A stretch of 35,417 nucleotides of DNA from an uncultured Eubacteriales bacterium (GCA_902789365.1 CADANQ010000043.1:1-35417), one strand, 5' to 3'; counted from the first letter of the stretch, positions 8,362-17,356 are shown. Translations and numbers: made by a program. Notes: generated by a model from the sequence alone, not told the origin.

Positions 8362-9054
8362 ATGATCGGAATCATCGGCGCCATGGCGACGGAGGTGGAC
8401 GCCCTGCGGGCGGCCATGACCGACGCGGAGGAACGCGAATGCGGCATTTCCCGGATCACCCGCGGCCTTCTGTACGGAAAACAGGTCGCGGTGGCCCGCT
8501 GCGGCATCGGCAAGGTGCACGCCGCCATGTGCGCCCAGGCGCTGATCCTTGCGGAAAAGCCCTCGCTGCTTCTGAATATCGGGGTGGCCGGGGCCCTGAC
8601 GGAGGAGGCGGACATCGCCGACTGCGTCATTCCCCCCTCCGCGGTCCAGCACGACATGGACACCTCCCCCCTGGGGGACCCGGTGGGGATGATCAGCGGG
8701 ATCGACCTGGTGTACCTCCCCTGCGATCCCCGGGCGGCGGAAAAGCTGAAGACCGCCGCCGAAGGAAACGGCGTGCGCGTCTTTACGGGGCGCATCGCCA
8801 CCGGGGACAGATTTATCGAAAGCCCGGAGGAAAAAAAGCGCCTGCACAGCCTGTTCGGCGCCGATGCCTGCGACATGGAGGGCGCGGCCGTCGCCCAGGC
8901 CGCCTATGAAATGGGGGTGCCCTTCGCCATGTACCGCTGCGTCAGCGACACCCTGACGGGGAACGGGCAGGAATACGCCCTGAACGCCGACCGGGCCGCC
9001 GCGGTCTCCCGAAGGATTCTGAAGGATTTCCTGGATTCCTGGGAGGACCTTTGA
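8362..9054 (+). CDS. mtnN: 5'-methylthioadenosine/S-adenosylhomocysteine nucleosidase
   Basis: Cleaves adenine from MTA, SAH and 5'-deoxyadenosine, clearing by-products of methylation, polyamine synthesis and radical-SAM chemistry. The 230-aa product begins IGIIGAMATEV, contains NIGVAGAL, catalytic Glu173 in DMEGAAVA and catalytic Asp196 in CVSDT. Start chosen at 8362 because AAGGAG lies at the right spacing; an in-frame ATG 18 nt upstream lacks a site. In this genome it could remove 5'-deoxyadenosine made by the radical-SAM enzyme at 17.7 kb and SAH made by RlmH and Hen1. Confidence 0.95.
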   Translation: MIGIIGAMATEVDALRAAMTDAEERECGISRITRGLLYGKQVAVARCGIGKVHAAMCAQALILAEKPSLLLNIGVAGALTEEADIADCVIPPSAVQHDMDTSPLGDPVGMISGIDLVYLPCDPRAAEKLKTAAEGNGVRVFTGRIATGDRFIESPEEKKRLHSLFGADACDMEGAAVAQAAYEMGVPFAMYRCVSDTLTGNGQEYALNADRAAAVSRRILKDFLDSWEDL

Positions 9055-9132
9055 CCCCGCGTCCCGATACCGGACATCATGGGAGGCTGTCCCCCCGCGG
9101 ACCTGCCCCCTCATAAAATAGGAGAAAACAAC

Positions 9133-9615
9133 ATGGACAAATGGGACCGCCGCTTTGTGATCCTCGCCAGGGAGATCGCTTCCTGGTCCTCCTGCTTCGC
9201 GCCGGGAAGGAAGATCGGCGCCGTCATCGTCAAGGACAAGCGCATCATGACCACCGGGTACAACGGCGCCCCGGCGGGGATGCGCACCTGCGCCGAAAAA
9301 GGCGAATGCCTCCGGCGCAAGATGAACATCCCCTCGGGGACCCACGCCGAGATCTGCTACGCCGCCCACGCCGAGCAGAACGCCATCATCCAGGCGGCCA
9401 AGCTGGGCATCTCCATCGACGGAGCCACGCTGTACTGCACCCATCAGCCCTGCAGCATGTGCGCCAAGATGATCATCAACTCCGGCATCCGCCGGGTGGT
9501 GTACGAAAACGGGTATCCCGACGAGTTCAGCCTGGAATTTTTCCGGGAGACCGGGGTGACCATCGAAAAATACAAGGAGGAGACGGAGGCCCAGGCCCCC
9601 GACGCAAACCAATGA
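9133..9615 (+). CDS. dCMP deaminase (ComEB-like)
   Basis: Converts dCMP to dUMP for thymidylate synthesis. The 160-aa protein has the zinc deaminase motifs: HAEQN (His79, catalytic Glu81) and PCSMC (Cys107, Cys110), plus the substrate-loop region GYNGAPAGM. The start has AGGAG 7-8 nt upstream. Its stop codon overlaps the start of the next gene (ATGA), so the two are translationally coupled. In Bacillus the orthologue sits in the com operon but its role is nucleotide metabolism. Confidence 0.95.
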   Translation: MDKWDRRFVILAREIASWSSCFAPGRKIGAVIVKDKRIMTTGYNGAPAGMRTCAEKGECLRRKMNIPSGTHAEICYAAHAEQNAIIQAAKLGISIDGATLYCTHQPCSMCAKMIINSGIRRVVYENGYPDEFSLEFFRETGVTIEKYKEETEAQAPDANQ

Positions 9616-10583
9616 AACAGACCGTAAAACGCGCTTTTGCCCTGATGCTGGCGCTGCTGGTGCTTTTGCCCTCCGCCTCCCTGGCCGCGGACCACAAGCC
9701 CTACAGCCTGGTGGCGGACGAGGACCGCTCGCCCACTCCCGAGGGGATCCACCATTACCTTCTCGTCTGCATCGACCACTGGAACGTGAAGCCGGAGGAC
9801 CTGAAGACCAAGCCCGGCTACCACACCGACGGGCTGATGCTGGTGACGGTGGACGAATATTCCGGCCGGGTCATGATCACCTCCTTCATCCGGGATATGC
9901 TGATTATCCGTCCCGACGGGGAGTGGGGCCGCATCAACAACCTGTTTTACTTAAACGGACAGGACGAAAAAGCGGTGAACGCCCTGATCTATACCATCAA
10001 CCGGCACTTTGACCTGAACATCGAAAAATACATCATGGTGGACTTTTCCTCGGTGGAACGGATCATCGACGCCGTGGGCGGCGTGGACATCACCATCACC
10101 TCCCGGGAAGCAAGGTACCTGCAGAATTACAGCATTTCCGCCTCCTCCACCACCCCCGCCATCAGCGGGGCCGGCACGTATCATTTTTCCGGCCACGCGG
10201 CGGTCATCTACATGCGCATCCGCAAGGTGGCCACGGCCTCCGGCGCCACCCAGGACGTGGGCCGCACCGAGCGCGACCGCATCGTGATGTCCACCATCGC
10301 CGACTCCCTGAAGGACATTACCTACGGGGAAGCCATCGACCTGCTGGACGTGATCATGGACAACACCATCATGACCAACATGACCGGCGACGACTTCCTG
10401 TCGGCAGTGCTGCTTGCCCTGGACATGAAGGGCACGGCGGTGGAGGGCATCCGCATGCCGGTGGACGATTCCTATTACCTGGACAGCGAGGCCGGCATGG
10501 CCACCCAGTGGATCGACACCGAGGTCAACCGGGACGCGCTCCACACCTTCCTGTACGGCACCAGCTTTGCCGTGATCGAATGA
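9612..10583 (+). CDS. LytR-CpsA-Psr (LCP) family protein
   Basis: LCP enzymes transfer teichoic-acid or polysaccharide chains from lipid carriers onto peptidoglycan. The 323-aa product has an N-terminal signal or anchor (about 1-25, ending SLAAD), then the LCP core: VTVDEYSGRVMITSFIRDM, an Arg-Ile-Asn-Asn segment, VDFSSVERIIDAVGGVDI and the R(x)nR cluster around VGRTERDR that binds pyrophosphate. The short N-terminus ending in an AxA-type site suggests a released or loosely held protein rather than a long membrane anchor. The start codon overlaps the dCMP deaminase stop. Confidence 0.92.
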   Translation: MKQTVKRAFALMLALLVLLPSASLAADHKPYSLVADEDRSPTPEGIHHYLLVCIDHWNVKPEDLKTKPGYHTDGLMLVTVDEYSGRVMITSFIRDMLIIRPDGEWGRINNLFYLNGQDEKAVNALIYTINRHFDLNIEKYIMVDFSSVERIIDAVGGVDITITSREARYLQNYSISASSTTPAISGAGTYHFSGHAAVIYMRIRKVATASGATQDVGRTERDRIVMSTIADSLKDITYGEAIDLLDVIMDNTIMTNMTGDDFLSAVLLALDMKGTAVEGIRMPVDDSYYLDSEAGMATQWIDTEVNRDALHTFLYGTSFAVIE

Positions 10584-10595
10584 CGGAGGACGCAG

Positions 10596-11273
10596 ATGAA
10601 GCCCGAGACCGCTTATCCCGGAGGCGTCCTGTTCGATATGGACGGACTTTTGTTCGACAGCGAGCGCCCGGCCATCCCGCTGATCATGGCCCTGAGCCGC
10701 GAAATGGGAACGCCGGTGAGCGAGGACGTAATCCGCCGGACCATCGGCTGCAGCGCGGTCCTTTCCCGCAAAATCTATGCGGAAAGCGTGCCGGACCTGG
10801 ATTACGCCGGACTGTTCGGACGCTTTGACGCCGTTATGCGGGAGCGGGGCGAAAAGGGGCGGATCGCCCTGAAGGACGGGGCGGCGGAACTGCTTGAATG
10901 GCTGCGCCAAAGAAACGTTCCCTGCGCCGTGGCTTCCTCTTCCTCCCTCAGGACCGTGGAAGCCTACCTTGAAGGCGCGGGGATCAGGGGATATTTTTCC
11001 TGCCTTGTGACCGGGGACGTTCTTAAGCATTCCAAGCCCCACCCGGAAGCCTTCCAAAAAGCCGCCGGGGGCCTTGGGCAGCGGCCCGGGGACTGCCTGG
11101 TGCTCGAGGACAGCCCCAACGGCATCCGCGCGGGCCACGACGCCGGCTGCCGGGTGTGCATGGTGCCGGACCTGTTCCCCTGGCGGGAGGAAATGCGCGC
11201 CTTTGCCGACTGGCGCCTGTCCTCATTGCGGGAAGTGCCCGCCCTGATCGAAAGGGAGTGGGGCAGGGCATGA
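10596..11273 (+). CDS. HAD-superfamily phosphatase/phosphomutase
   Basis: A 225-aa HAD subfamily IA enzyme with a helical cap. Motif I FDMDG (Asp14 nucleophile, Asp16), motif II ASSSS, motif III Lys in SKPHPEAF and motif IV LVLEDSPNGIRAG are all present. This set resembles beta-phosphoglucomutase-like and sugar-phosphate phosphatases; the substrate cannot be read from sequence. A GGAGG site precedes the ATG, and the stop overlaps the rlmH start (ATGA). Confidence 0.92.
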   Translation: MKPETAYPGGVLFDMDGLLFDSERPAIPLIMALSREMGTPVSEDVIRRTIGCSAVLSRKIYAESVPDLDYAGLFGRFDAVMRERGEKGRIALKDGAAELLEWLRQRNVPCAVASSSSLRTVEAYLEGAGIRGYFSCLVTGDVLKHSKPHPEAFQKAAGGLGQRPGDCLVLEDSPNGIRAGHDAGCRVCMVPDLFPWREEMRAFADWRLSSLREVPALIEREWGRA

Positions 11274-11746
11274 ACATAGCGGTGCTGTGCGTCGGCAGAC
11301 TCCGGGAAAAATACTGGGCCGACGCGTGCCGGGAATACCTGAAGCGGCTCTCCCGCTACGGCAGGTGCGAGGTAATCGAGGTGGACGACCTGCCCGAAAG
11401 GAAAAACGCCTCCGAAAGCGACAACCGCCGCCTGACGGAAACGGAGGCGGCCGCGCTGCTTAAGCATATCCGGCCGGAGGACCGGGTGGTGTGCATGTGC
11501 ATCCGGGCCCCCCAGTGCGAAAGCCCCGCCCTGGCCGAAAAGGTGCGTCTGGCCGACATGGCCGGCAGGCGCCTGGTCTTCGTCATCGGCGGGTCCCTGG
11601 GGCTGGGGGAAAGCGTCCTTAAACGGGCCGACGAAAAAATGTCCATGAGCGAGATGACCTTCCCCCACCAGCTGGCAAGAGTAATGCTGCTTGAGCAGCT
11701 CTACCGCGCCGCGAAGATCCTGAGCGGCGAAAGATATCACAAATAA
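11270..11746 (+). CDS. rlmH: 23S rRNA pseudouridine-1915 N3-methyltransferase RlmH
   Basis: SPOUT-class methyltransferase that modifies pseudouridine 1915 in helix 69 of 23S rRNA. The 158-aa protein starts MNIAVLCVGRLREKYW and has the SAM-binding knot FVIGGSLGLGESV, then the helix MTFPHQLARVMLLEQLYRA and the C-terminal YHK. Its start overlaps the HAD stop by 4 nt. In many Firmicutes rlmH lies near the replication origin; here the next gene is recF, but dnaA, dnaN and gyrB are absent. Confidence 0.97.
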   Translation: MNIAVLCVGRLREKYWADACREYLKRLSRYGRCEVIEVDDLPERKNASESDNRRLTETEAAALLKHIRPEDRVVCMCIRAPQCESPALAEKVRLADMAGRRLVFVIGGSLGLGESVLKRADEKMSMSEMTFPHQLARVMLLEQLYRAAKILSGERYHK

Positions 11747-11821
11747 ACCTCTCCCCGTCCCTGCCGGCGTCCGGACACCGCGGCGGTTTCCCGCCTGACG
11801 CGTATCACAGGAAGCGTTCCG

Positions 11822-12913
11822 ATGAAGATCCTTTCCCTGAGGCTGCGGTCCTTCCGCAGCTACGAACAGCTGCAGCTATGCCCCCCCGGCGGCGTGACCG
11901 TGCTGGTGGGCGAAAACGGCGCCGGCAAGACCAACCTGCTGGAGGCCGTTCATTTGTGCTGCCTGGGAAAGAGCCACCGCACCGGCAACGACCGGGACAT
12001 GATCCGCGCCGGGGCGGACAGCGCCGCGGTGCAGTTGACCGTGGAGCGGGAGGACGGCGTTCACGACGTGGGGGTGCGCCTGTACGAGGCCCAGCGCCGC
12101 AAAAAGCTGATCTACATCAACGGCAAGACCGCGCCGCGCATCGGCGAGCTTTTCGGCCACGCCACGGCGGTCATCTTCTCCCCCGAGGACCTGCGGACCG
12201 TCCGGGACGGCCCCGAAGCCCGGCGGCATTTTATGGACATGCTCCTGTGCCAGAGGCAAAGATCCTATTTTTACGCGCTGCAGATGTACACCGCCGCGCT
12301 GCGCCACCGCAACGCCCTGCTGAAGGGGGAGGATTTGCGGCAGCTTGACGCCTGGGACGAGGAGCTGTGCCGGGCGGCGGGCCCGCTGGTACAGTGCCGG
12401 CGGGAGCTGGCGGGGGAACTGGACAAATGCTGCCGGGACCATTACCTGTATATCGGCGGAAAGGACGACGAGATCTTCTCCGTCGCCTACCGGGGCCACC
12501 TGGAGGACTCCCCCGACGTATACGCTGATATGCGCCGCGGCCTGGAGCGTTCCCGGGAGGAGGACGTCCGCCGCCAGACCACCACCTTCGGCCCCCACCG
12601 GGATGACCTGGCCCTGGCCCTTTCCGGCAGCGACATGCGGGCCTTCGCCTCCCAGGGGCAGGTGCGCACCGCCGCCCTCAGCATGAAGCTGGCGGCCTTC
12701 GACGCCCTGGAAAAGACCCAGGGGGAACCGCCGCTCCTGCTGCTTGACGACGTGCTGAGCGAGCTGGACCCGGAAAGGCGCCGCCGCCTGCTGGGCAGGG
12801 TCAGGCATGTGCAGACCCTGCTTACCTGCACGGACCTCAGCGACCTGACCGGCGCGGACCCCGCCTGCGTCCTGAAAGTCGAAAACGGAACCCTGACCGA
12901 GATCGGCACGTAA
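11822..12913 (+). CDS. recF: DNA replication and repair protein RecF
   Basis: SMC-like ATPase that helps load RecA at single-stranded gaps. The 363-aa product has Walker A GENGAGKT (30-37), the RecF hallmark ISPEDL-type segment (here FSPEDLRTVRDGPEARRHFMD), signature SQGQ (ASQGQVRT) and Walker B LLLLDDVLSELD. Length fits the family. A GGAAG purine run precedes the ATG. It is the last gene of the plus-strand run and is followed by a strong terminator. In most Firmicutes recF is next to dnaN and gyrB; here it is downstream of rlmH. Confidence 0.97.
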   Translation: MKILSLRLRSFRSYEQLQLCPPGGVTVLVGENGAGKTNLLEAVHLCCLGKSHRTGNDRDMIRAGADSAAVQLTVEREDGVHDVGVRLYEAQRRKKLIYINGKTAPRIGELFGHATAVIFSPEDLRTVRDGPEARRHFMDMLLCQRQRSYFYALQMYTAALRHRNALLKGEDLRQLDAWDEELCRAAGPLVQCRRELAGELDKCCRDHYLYIGGKDDEIFSVAYRGHLEDSPDVYADMRRGLERSREEDVRRQTTTFGPHRDDLALALSGSDMRAFASQGQVRTAALSMKLAAFDALEKTQGEPPLLLLDDVLSELDPERRRRLLGRVRHVQTLLTCTDLSDLTGADPACVLKVENGTLTEIGT

Positions 12914-12917
12914 AAAG

Positions 12918-12945
12918 CCCGGCGCGAAAGCGCCGGGAGTTTTTT
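12918..12945 (+). terminator. Rho-independent terminator after recF
   Basis: An 8-bp perfect stem (CCCGGCGC with GCGCCGGG), a GAAA tetraloop and a T6 run, 4 nt after the recF stop. Confidence 0.95.
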
Positions 12946-13080
12946 GCCGTCGGGTGTTAACGGGCGGATGTGCGCAAGAGGGCGGGCAGGAGAGAACGGA
13001 CGGCGTTGTGCATGGTAATGTGATTTTGCACAGCGTCAGGCAGGGATGATCCCCTTTATTCGCATCACATGCCAGCCGCG

Positions 13081-13137
13081 CTCAGGGGCCTCCGCGGCCC
13101 CCGAACCCCCGCGGCAAAGGCTTCGCCCCTGCACCCC
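13081..13137 (-). repeat. GC-rich dispersed element, copy A
   Basis: On the minus strand this reads GGGGTGCAGGGG, a short variable part, TGCCGCGGGGGTTC and a GGGGCC/GGCCCC end hairpin. Related copies lie at 15444-15500 and 24246-24300 on the plus strand. The 409 bp between recF and the broken gene at 13323 (12914-13322) contain only the recF terminator, this element and a T-less stem-loop at 13293-13322; no gene is seen. Confidence 0.7.
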
Positions 13138-13292
13138 GATTTATGGACGCGCAATCACGCGCGTATATCCGGCTGTCGCTCACTTCCCTGACCTGACGTG
13201 CCATGCTGTCATCCCTCTTTGTTTTCCGGGTTCACCATAACGCATTGATAGATAGTCGTAAAACAGATCCGTCCTCAACGACATGGCAACGG

Positions 13293-13322
13293 CCGACCGG
13301 CGGTCCATGCCGCAGCGGTCGG
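13293..13322 (-). other. Stem-loop at the 3' end of the broken secreted-protein gene
   Basis: CCGACCG pairs with CGGTCGG, with further inner GCGG/CCGC pairing, immediately past the TAA at 13323. There is no T run, so terminator function is uncertain. Confidence 0.4.
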
Positions 13323-14378
13323 TTACGGCGCGTCCGTGTCAAGATAGTCCAGGGTGAAATAGATCCACCAGTTATTATACATGCCTGTTTTTGCGTTGAC
13401 GCCCGTTACATGCGGAAAATGCGAAAACCACCACTTATGGTGCAGCCGTATATCACCGTTTCCCCATTTGGTGCAGTTCACCAGGCTGGGCTCCGAATGC
13501 ATATCCGGATAATTTGACCAGTCGTCGCACGTGGAATAAACAAAATTCGTATTTCCCCAGTCATAGTCCGAAAGACTGTTCGGCGCAAAATGGACATTTC
13601 CGACGCCGGCTTTTCCCGGAGCCACCAGGTCGTAAGCGGTGAACCTTTCCCAGTCCGTTTAGGACTCGTACGGTTTTTCATAGTCCGGCCGGCCGAATAT
13701 ACTGCTGAGGATCGATTCCGCGCGGTGTCCCGCGTCTTCAAGCATTTCTCCGACGCCGCGCTCATAATTGAACCCATAGACGATAAACGGGCGGCAATCC
13801 TTTTCAAGTCCGGGAGAGTTGCACCAGTATGCGCCTCTTCCGATCATTCGCGTTTCATAAGGAAACGCTCCGATCATGGGACCCGTAAAAATCCATACTT
13901 CATCCAGTTCGCCGCTGTCAACCCGATCATATACGCCGAAAAGCTTCATATAATAATCATAGTCAAAAGAGAAACCCCAGTCATGCCACCTGCTGTCCTC
14001 CCAGTATGCTCCGTGTGTTGCTTCGTTGGCCGCCATCAGGGTGCTGTAATACTCGCCCCGGTCATATGACAGGCGATCCGTATTCATCGGCATTTCATAC
14101 AGATCAACCCATTCCGCGATCGAATAACGGACGCAGCCGCCGCTGACTTCTTCCAGGTCCGCGGCGAACTCGCCCGCAAGCCGGTGTGGGTCGTTCCACC
14201 AGGAAAGCAGCTCATGCTGTCTCTTTCCCCCGGCTTCCGGGAATATGGGATCGAAATTAATCACCAGCACATTGTACGTCTTGCCTGCCTGCCCGGCTGC
14301 CGCAGCCGTTTCAGCCGACGCGCACCACACAAACAGCGAGGCAATGAACGCGGTCAGGATTCTGGCGTTTTTTTTCAT
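13323..14378 (-). pseudogene. Secreted protein gene interrupted by an in-frame TAA
   Basis: The 5' part (13659-14378) encodes 239 aa with a clear signal peptide (MKKNARILTAFIASLFVW, cleavage near ASAETAAA). A TAA at 13659-13661 ends it after PYES, but the same frame continues without further stops to 13323 for about 111 more residues rich in Trp, Asn and Gly that look like the rest of the same exported domain. I read this as one gene of about 350 codons with a nonsense mutation. AAAGGAG precedes the ATG and a TATAAT box (14423-14428, minus) lies upstream. Family not recognised; the Trp- and Tyr-rich composition fits a carbohydrate- or wall-facing secreted protein. Recoding is unlikely because TAA is not a selenocysteine or pyrrolysine codon. 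Confidence 0.7.
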
Positions 14379-14514
14379 ATCCGCAAAACCTTCTCCTTTT
14401 TAACCGCCTTGTTTGCGGTTCCATTATATCTGTTATACTCCCCCCGAAGTTCGCCTGTCTGCGTTTTTCCGGTGTCCGCTTCGGAGGGAGCATATCCCTT
14501 TCGATCCGTTCAGA

Positions 14515-15152
14515 TCATTTTGAAACGGCCGAAGAAAAGGAATAGCTCAGGCGCCCGTGTCCGCCGGGGGTCAGGATCAGGGTGGTGTCCGTGTGCCTTT
14601 TGCCCAGCATTTCCAGATCGTAATACCCGACAATATCCCCGACGGCGAAGGATGCGGGAATCGCGGGATCGGCCGGCGCTTCGGCTTCTTCAGCGTTCAC
14701 CGGGCGCAGGACTCCCAGCAGCGCCTCATAGGCGGCGATGTCCTCGGCGCTGATACCCGTAATAAATACCGTCAGCACCGCGCCGCCCCCGACGGCAGTA
14801 AAGCCATGGACAAGGCCGTAATAGTCCATGGGGCAGTACAGGAATCCGTTGACTTCTCCAATCGTTTCGCCGTGGGTAATACCATCCTTCGTCATGCCGG
14901 CCGTGGAGGGCAGCATCATGCGAATGAATTCTTCCGACAAACCAAGTTCCTCGCAGGAATCAATATCACACAGGAAAACAGTCCCGTCGGGGGCGGTGAT
15001 CAGATAGGTGTCATCGGAGGGATTATGGGTCAGGGTGTAGCCCCGGCCCTCTTCCAGGACAAAGAGACGCCCAGCAGAACGTCCTCCGCGGCACACAGGG
15101 CCGGAGAAAGGAAAAGCAGCGCCGAGAGCAGTAAGGCAAAGATCCTTTTCAT
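14515..15152 (-). pseudogene. Frameshifted small secreted protein gene
   Basis: The start at 15152 has a perfect AGGAGG site and encodes a signal peptide (MKRIFALLLSALLFLSPALC, then AAEDVLLG). This frame dies soon after, while a different frame, open from 15096 to the stop at 14515, carries the mature domain (from about RLFVLEEGRGYTLTHNPS onward). The two frames are offset, so a one-base indel near 15070-15085 must have occurred, or the assembly has an error there. The intact product would be about 210 aa, secreted, with no family I recognise. It is adjacent to another broken secreted-protein gene. Confidence 0.65.
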
Positions 15153-15203
15153 TGATTTTCCTCCTGTCGTTGGCCGGATGTTTTCGTGATGCCGGATACC
15201 ATT

Positions 15204-15232
15204 ATTTTATCGGTTCACGGTGTTTGCCGCAA
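15204..15232 (-). promoter_or_regulatory. Promoter of the frameshifted secreted-protein gene
   Basis: On the minus strand TTGCGG (15227-15232), 17 nt, TAAAAT (15204-15209), about 50 nt before the AGGAGG site. The promoter and ribosome-binding site are intact although the reading frame is broken, which suggests recent inactivation. Confidence 0.65.
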
Positions 15233-15443
15233 CGCTTTTTATGACGGCATACAAAAAATCAACCACACGGGGTTTCTCTGTTTTTATCCGGTCTTCCTTA
15301 TCTCTCTCCTGTCGGACTGCTGTGCAGAGACGGTTCTGTGGGCAGCCGTCAAATAAATACCTGTGAGAGGAAGAAAACCATACGGGCCGGTTCCTTCGCT
15401 CTTACCGGCTTCTTTCGGTATCCGCGCTCTCCCGTTTCAGGTT

Positions 15444-15500
15444 GGGGTGCAGGGGCAACCGCCCATGCCGCGGGGGTTCAGGGGCCGCGGAGGCCCCTGA
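15444..15500 (+). repeat. GC-rich dispersed element, copy B
   Basis: GGGGTGCAGGGG, a variable part, ATGCCGCGGGGGTTC and a GGGGCC/GGCCCC terminal hairpin, closely related to the elements at 13081-13137 and 24246-24300. It lies in the 548-bp gap (15153-15700) between the frameshifted gene and the ROK kinase; the gap otherwise holds a hairpin repeat (15563-15586) and the two promoters. Confidence 0.75.
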
Positions 15501-15562
15501 AAAGCGACGGAAGGCCACAGCAAAAAGACGGAACACCCTCTGTCTTTCTTGTTCCTCCCTCC

Positions 15563-15586
15563 AAACGAAGAACCGTCCCTTCGTTT
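15563..15586 (+). repeat. AGAACCGTCCC hairpin element, copy 1
   Basis: An 8-bp inverted repeat (AAACGAAG / CTTCGTTT) encloses AACCGTCC. The same core occurs in hairpins at 24320-24340 and 25175-25222. As at the 24.2-kb site, it follows a copy of the GC-rich element in the same orientation. Confidence 0.65.
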
Positions 15587-15599
15587 GTTTTCCCCGGAC

Positions 15600-15628
15600 T
15601 TGACGCCGGCCGTCCTGTCTGGTATCAT
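15600..15628 (+). promoter_or_regulatory. SigA promoter of the ROK kinase gene
   Basis: TTGACG (15600-15605), exactly 17 nt, TATCAT (15623-15628), about 70 nt upstream of the start codon. Confidence 0.8.
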
Positions 15629-15700
15629 CGGTCTGAAGGCATCCACAGCGGCAAATACGGTCACCGGACCCGGACACAACGGCGGAAGGGAAGGATAAGA

Positions 15701-16663
15701 ATGGCGGAAAAATATCGCATCTGTCTTGACATCGGCGGCACCAAGGTGCTGGGCGCCATATTCGACGATCAGGGGAAGATCGTCCACCGTCTCAAGAAAA
15801 AGACCAAGTCCGGCGGCGAGTCGGCCGAGAACATCGAGCAGGTCATCGTCAGCGTCGTCGGGCAGATGATCGGGGATTCCGGCATCGACCAGAAGAACGT
15901 CAGCGCCATCGCGGCCGGGGCCCCGGGCGTCATCGACCAGCAGAAGGGCGTCGTGCTCTTTTCCCCCAACCTGCCCTGGCGGGATTACGACATCCGCACC
16001 CCCGTGCAGACCCGTTTCGGCGTGCCCTTTTATATCGGCAACGACGTGAACGTGGGCGTGCTGGGCGAATACAAATACGGCGCCGTCCGGGGATACAAAA
16101 ACGTGGTCGGCTTTTTTGTGGGCACCGGCATGGGCGGCGGCCTGATTCTGAACGGCGAGCTCTTTACCGGCAACGCCTTCAAGGCCGCCGAATACGGCCA
16201 CATGGTGCTGGACCCGGAGGGACCGCTGTGCAACTGCGGCCAGCGGGGCTGCCTTGAGGCCTTCTCCTCAAAGCAGGGCATGTCCGCCTACATCCGCCAG
16301 CAGGTGTCCCGCGGCCGCGCCAGCATGATGGCGGGCGCTTTGGACGGCTCGGCGTTCAAGAGCAAGGCCCTCAAAAAGGCCCTGGAGGCCGGCGACGCCG
16401 TCTGCGTCGAGGCCGTGGACCGGGCCTGCCACTGGCTGGCCGTGGCCACCGGCAACATGATCAACGTCATCAGCCCCGACGCGGTAGTTTACGGCGGCGG
16501 CGTCATCGAGGCAGTGGGCGACATTTTCCTCCAAAAGATCCTCGCCGAGGTCGACCGCTACTGCATGCCCTCCATCCGCTCCACGGTGGAACTGAAAACA
16601 GCCGCCCTGGGCGACGATTCGGTGCTGTACGGGGCGCTGGCCATGATCCCGGAGGAAAAGTAA
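15701..16663 (+). CDS. ROK-family sugar kinase (glucokinase-like)
   Basis: Phosphorylates a hexose, most likely glucose, with ATP in the cytosol. The 320-aa product has the N-terminal phosphate motif LDIGGTKVLGAIFD, the catalytic region around GNDVNVGVLGEYKYGA (Asp as base), GTGMGGGLILNG and the ROK zinc motif CNCGQRGCLE. There is no N-terminal helix-turn-helix, so it is a kinase and not a NagC/Mlc-type repressor. The start at 15701 has AAGGA 5-8 nt upstream; the frame is open far upstream but only through repeats. The next gene is a sugar-phosphate isomerase 57 bp downstream, a sensible metabolic pair. Confidence 0.93.
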   Translation: MAEKYRICLDIGGTKVLGAIFDDQGKIVHRLKKKTKSGGESAENIEQVIVSVVGQMIGDSGIDQKNVSAIAAGAPGVIDQQKGVVLFSPNLPWRDYDIRTPVQTRFGVPFYIGNDVNVGVLGEYKYGAVRGYKNVVGFFVGTGMGGGLILNGELFTGNAFKAAEYGHMVLDPEGPLCNCGQRGCLEAFSSKQGMSAYIRQQVSRGRASMMAGALDGSAFKSKALKKALEAGDAVCVEAVDRACHWLAVATGNMINVISPDAVVYGGGVIEAVGDIFLQKILAEVDRYCMPSIRSTVELKTAALGDDSVLYGALAMIPEEK

Positions 16664-16720
16664 GGCCGGGAATCAGCTGCACGAAAATAAAAGCAATAAA
16701 CAAACGAAAGGAAGGATCCC

Positions 16721-17356
16721 ATGCGTATCGCCCTGATCAACGAAAACAGCCAGGCCGCCAAAAACAGCCTGATCGAAGCCACCCTCCGCAAGGTGGTTGA
16801 GCCCCTGGGCCACACCGTGGACAACTACGGCATGTATTCCGCCGACGACAAGGCCCAGTTGACCTATGTGCAGTGCGGCCTGCTTTCCTCCATATTGCTT
16901 ACATCCGGCGCGGCGGATTACGTGGTGACCGGCTGCGGTACCGGCGAAGGCGCCATGCTGGCCTGCAACAGCTTTCCCGGGGTAATCTGCGGACACCTCG
17001 TCGACCCCTCCGACGGCTATATGTTCGCCCAGATCAACGACGGCAACTGCGTGGCCCTGCCCTTCGCCAAGGACTTCGGCTGGGGCGCGGAGCTGAAGCT
17101 GGAAATGATCTTCCGCCAGCTCTTCTCATTCGGCCACGGCAACGGCTATCCCGCCGACCGGGTGGTGCCCGAACAGCGCAACAAAAAGATCCTGGACGGC
17201 GTCAAGGCCCTTACCTACCGGCCGCTCATCGACATCCTGAAGGACCTGGACCCGGATTTCGTAAAGGCGGCCGTGGCGGGCGAAAGGTTTGCGGAGCTTT
17301 TCTACCCCAAATGCCAAAACGCCGAAATCACGGAGTTCCTGAAGTCCCTTGCGTGA
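16721..17356 (+). CDS. RpiB/LacA/LacB-family sugar-phosphate isomerase
   Basis: The 211-aa protein carries the family core: MRIALINENSQAAKN at the start, then the active-site segment VVTGCGTGEGAMLACN, where the Cys acts as base, and GVICGH. Family members interconvert ribose-5-phosphate/ribulose-5-phosphate or galactose-6-phosphate/tagatose-6-phosphate. It is longer than classical RpiB (about 150 aa), with a C-terminal extension of some 60 residues (ILDGVKALTYRPLID to the end). AAAGGAAGG precedes the ATG. With the ROK kinase upstream it probably handles a hexose phosphate; the exact substrate is unknown. Confidence 0.88.
   Translation: MRIALINENSQAAKNSLIEATLRKVVEPLGHTVDNYGMYSADDKAQLTYVQCGLLSSILLTSGAADYVVTGCGTGEGAMLACNSFPGVICGHLVDPSDGYMFAQINDGNCVALPFAKDFGWGAELKLEMIFRQLFSFGHGNGYPADRVVPEQRNKKILDGVKALTYRPLIDILKDLDPDFVKAAVAGERFAELFYPKCQNAEITEFLKSLA

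Noticed and set aside
11270-12913. Replication origin near rlmH and recF
   Set aside because: Both genes are often close to oriC, but dnaA, dnaN and gyrB are missing and I saw no cluster of DnaA boxes in the nearby gaps.
12946-13292. Small ORFs on the plus strand between recF and the broken gene
   Set aside because: They have no ribosome-binding sites and run through the dispersed repeat; composition is not protein-like.
13659-13661. In-frame TAA as programmed recoding
   Set aside because: Selenocysteine uses TGA and pyrrolysine uses TAG. No tRNA with anticodon TTA in a suppressor setting is present, and the neighbouring gene is broken as well, so plain decay is simpler.
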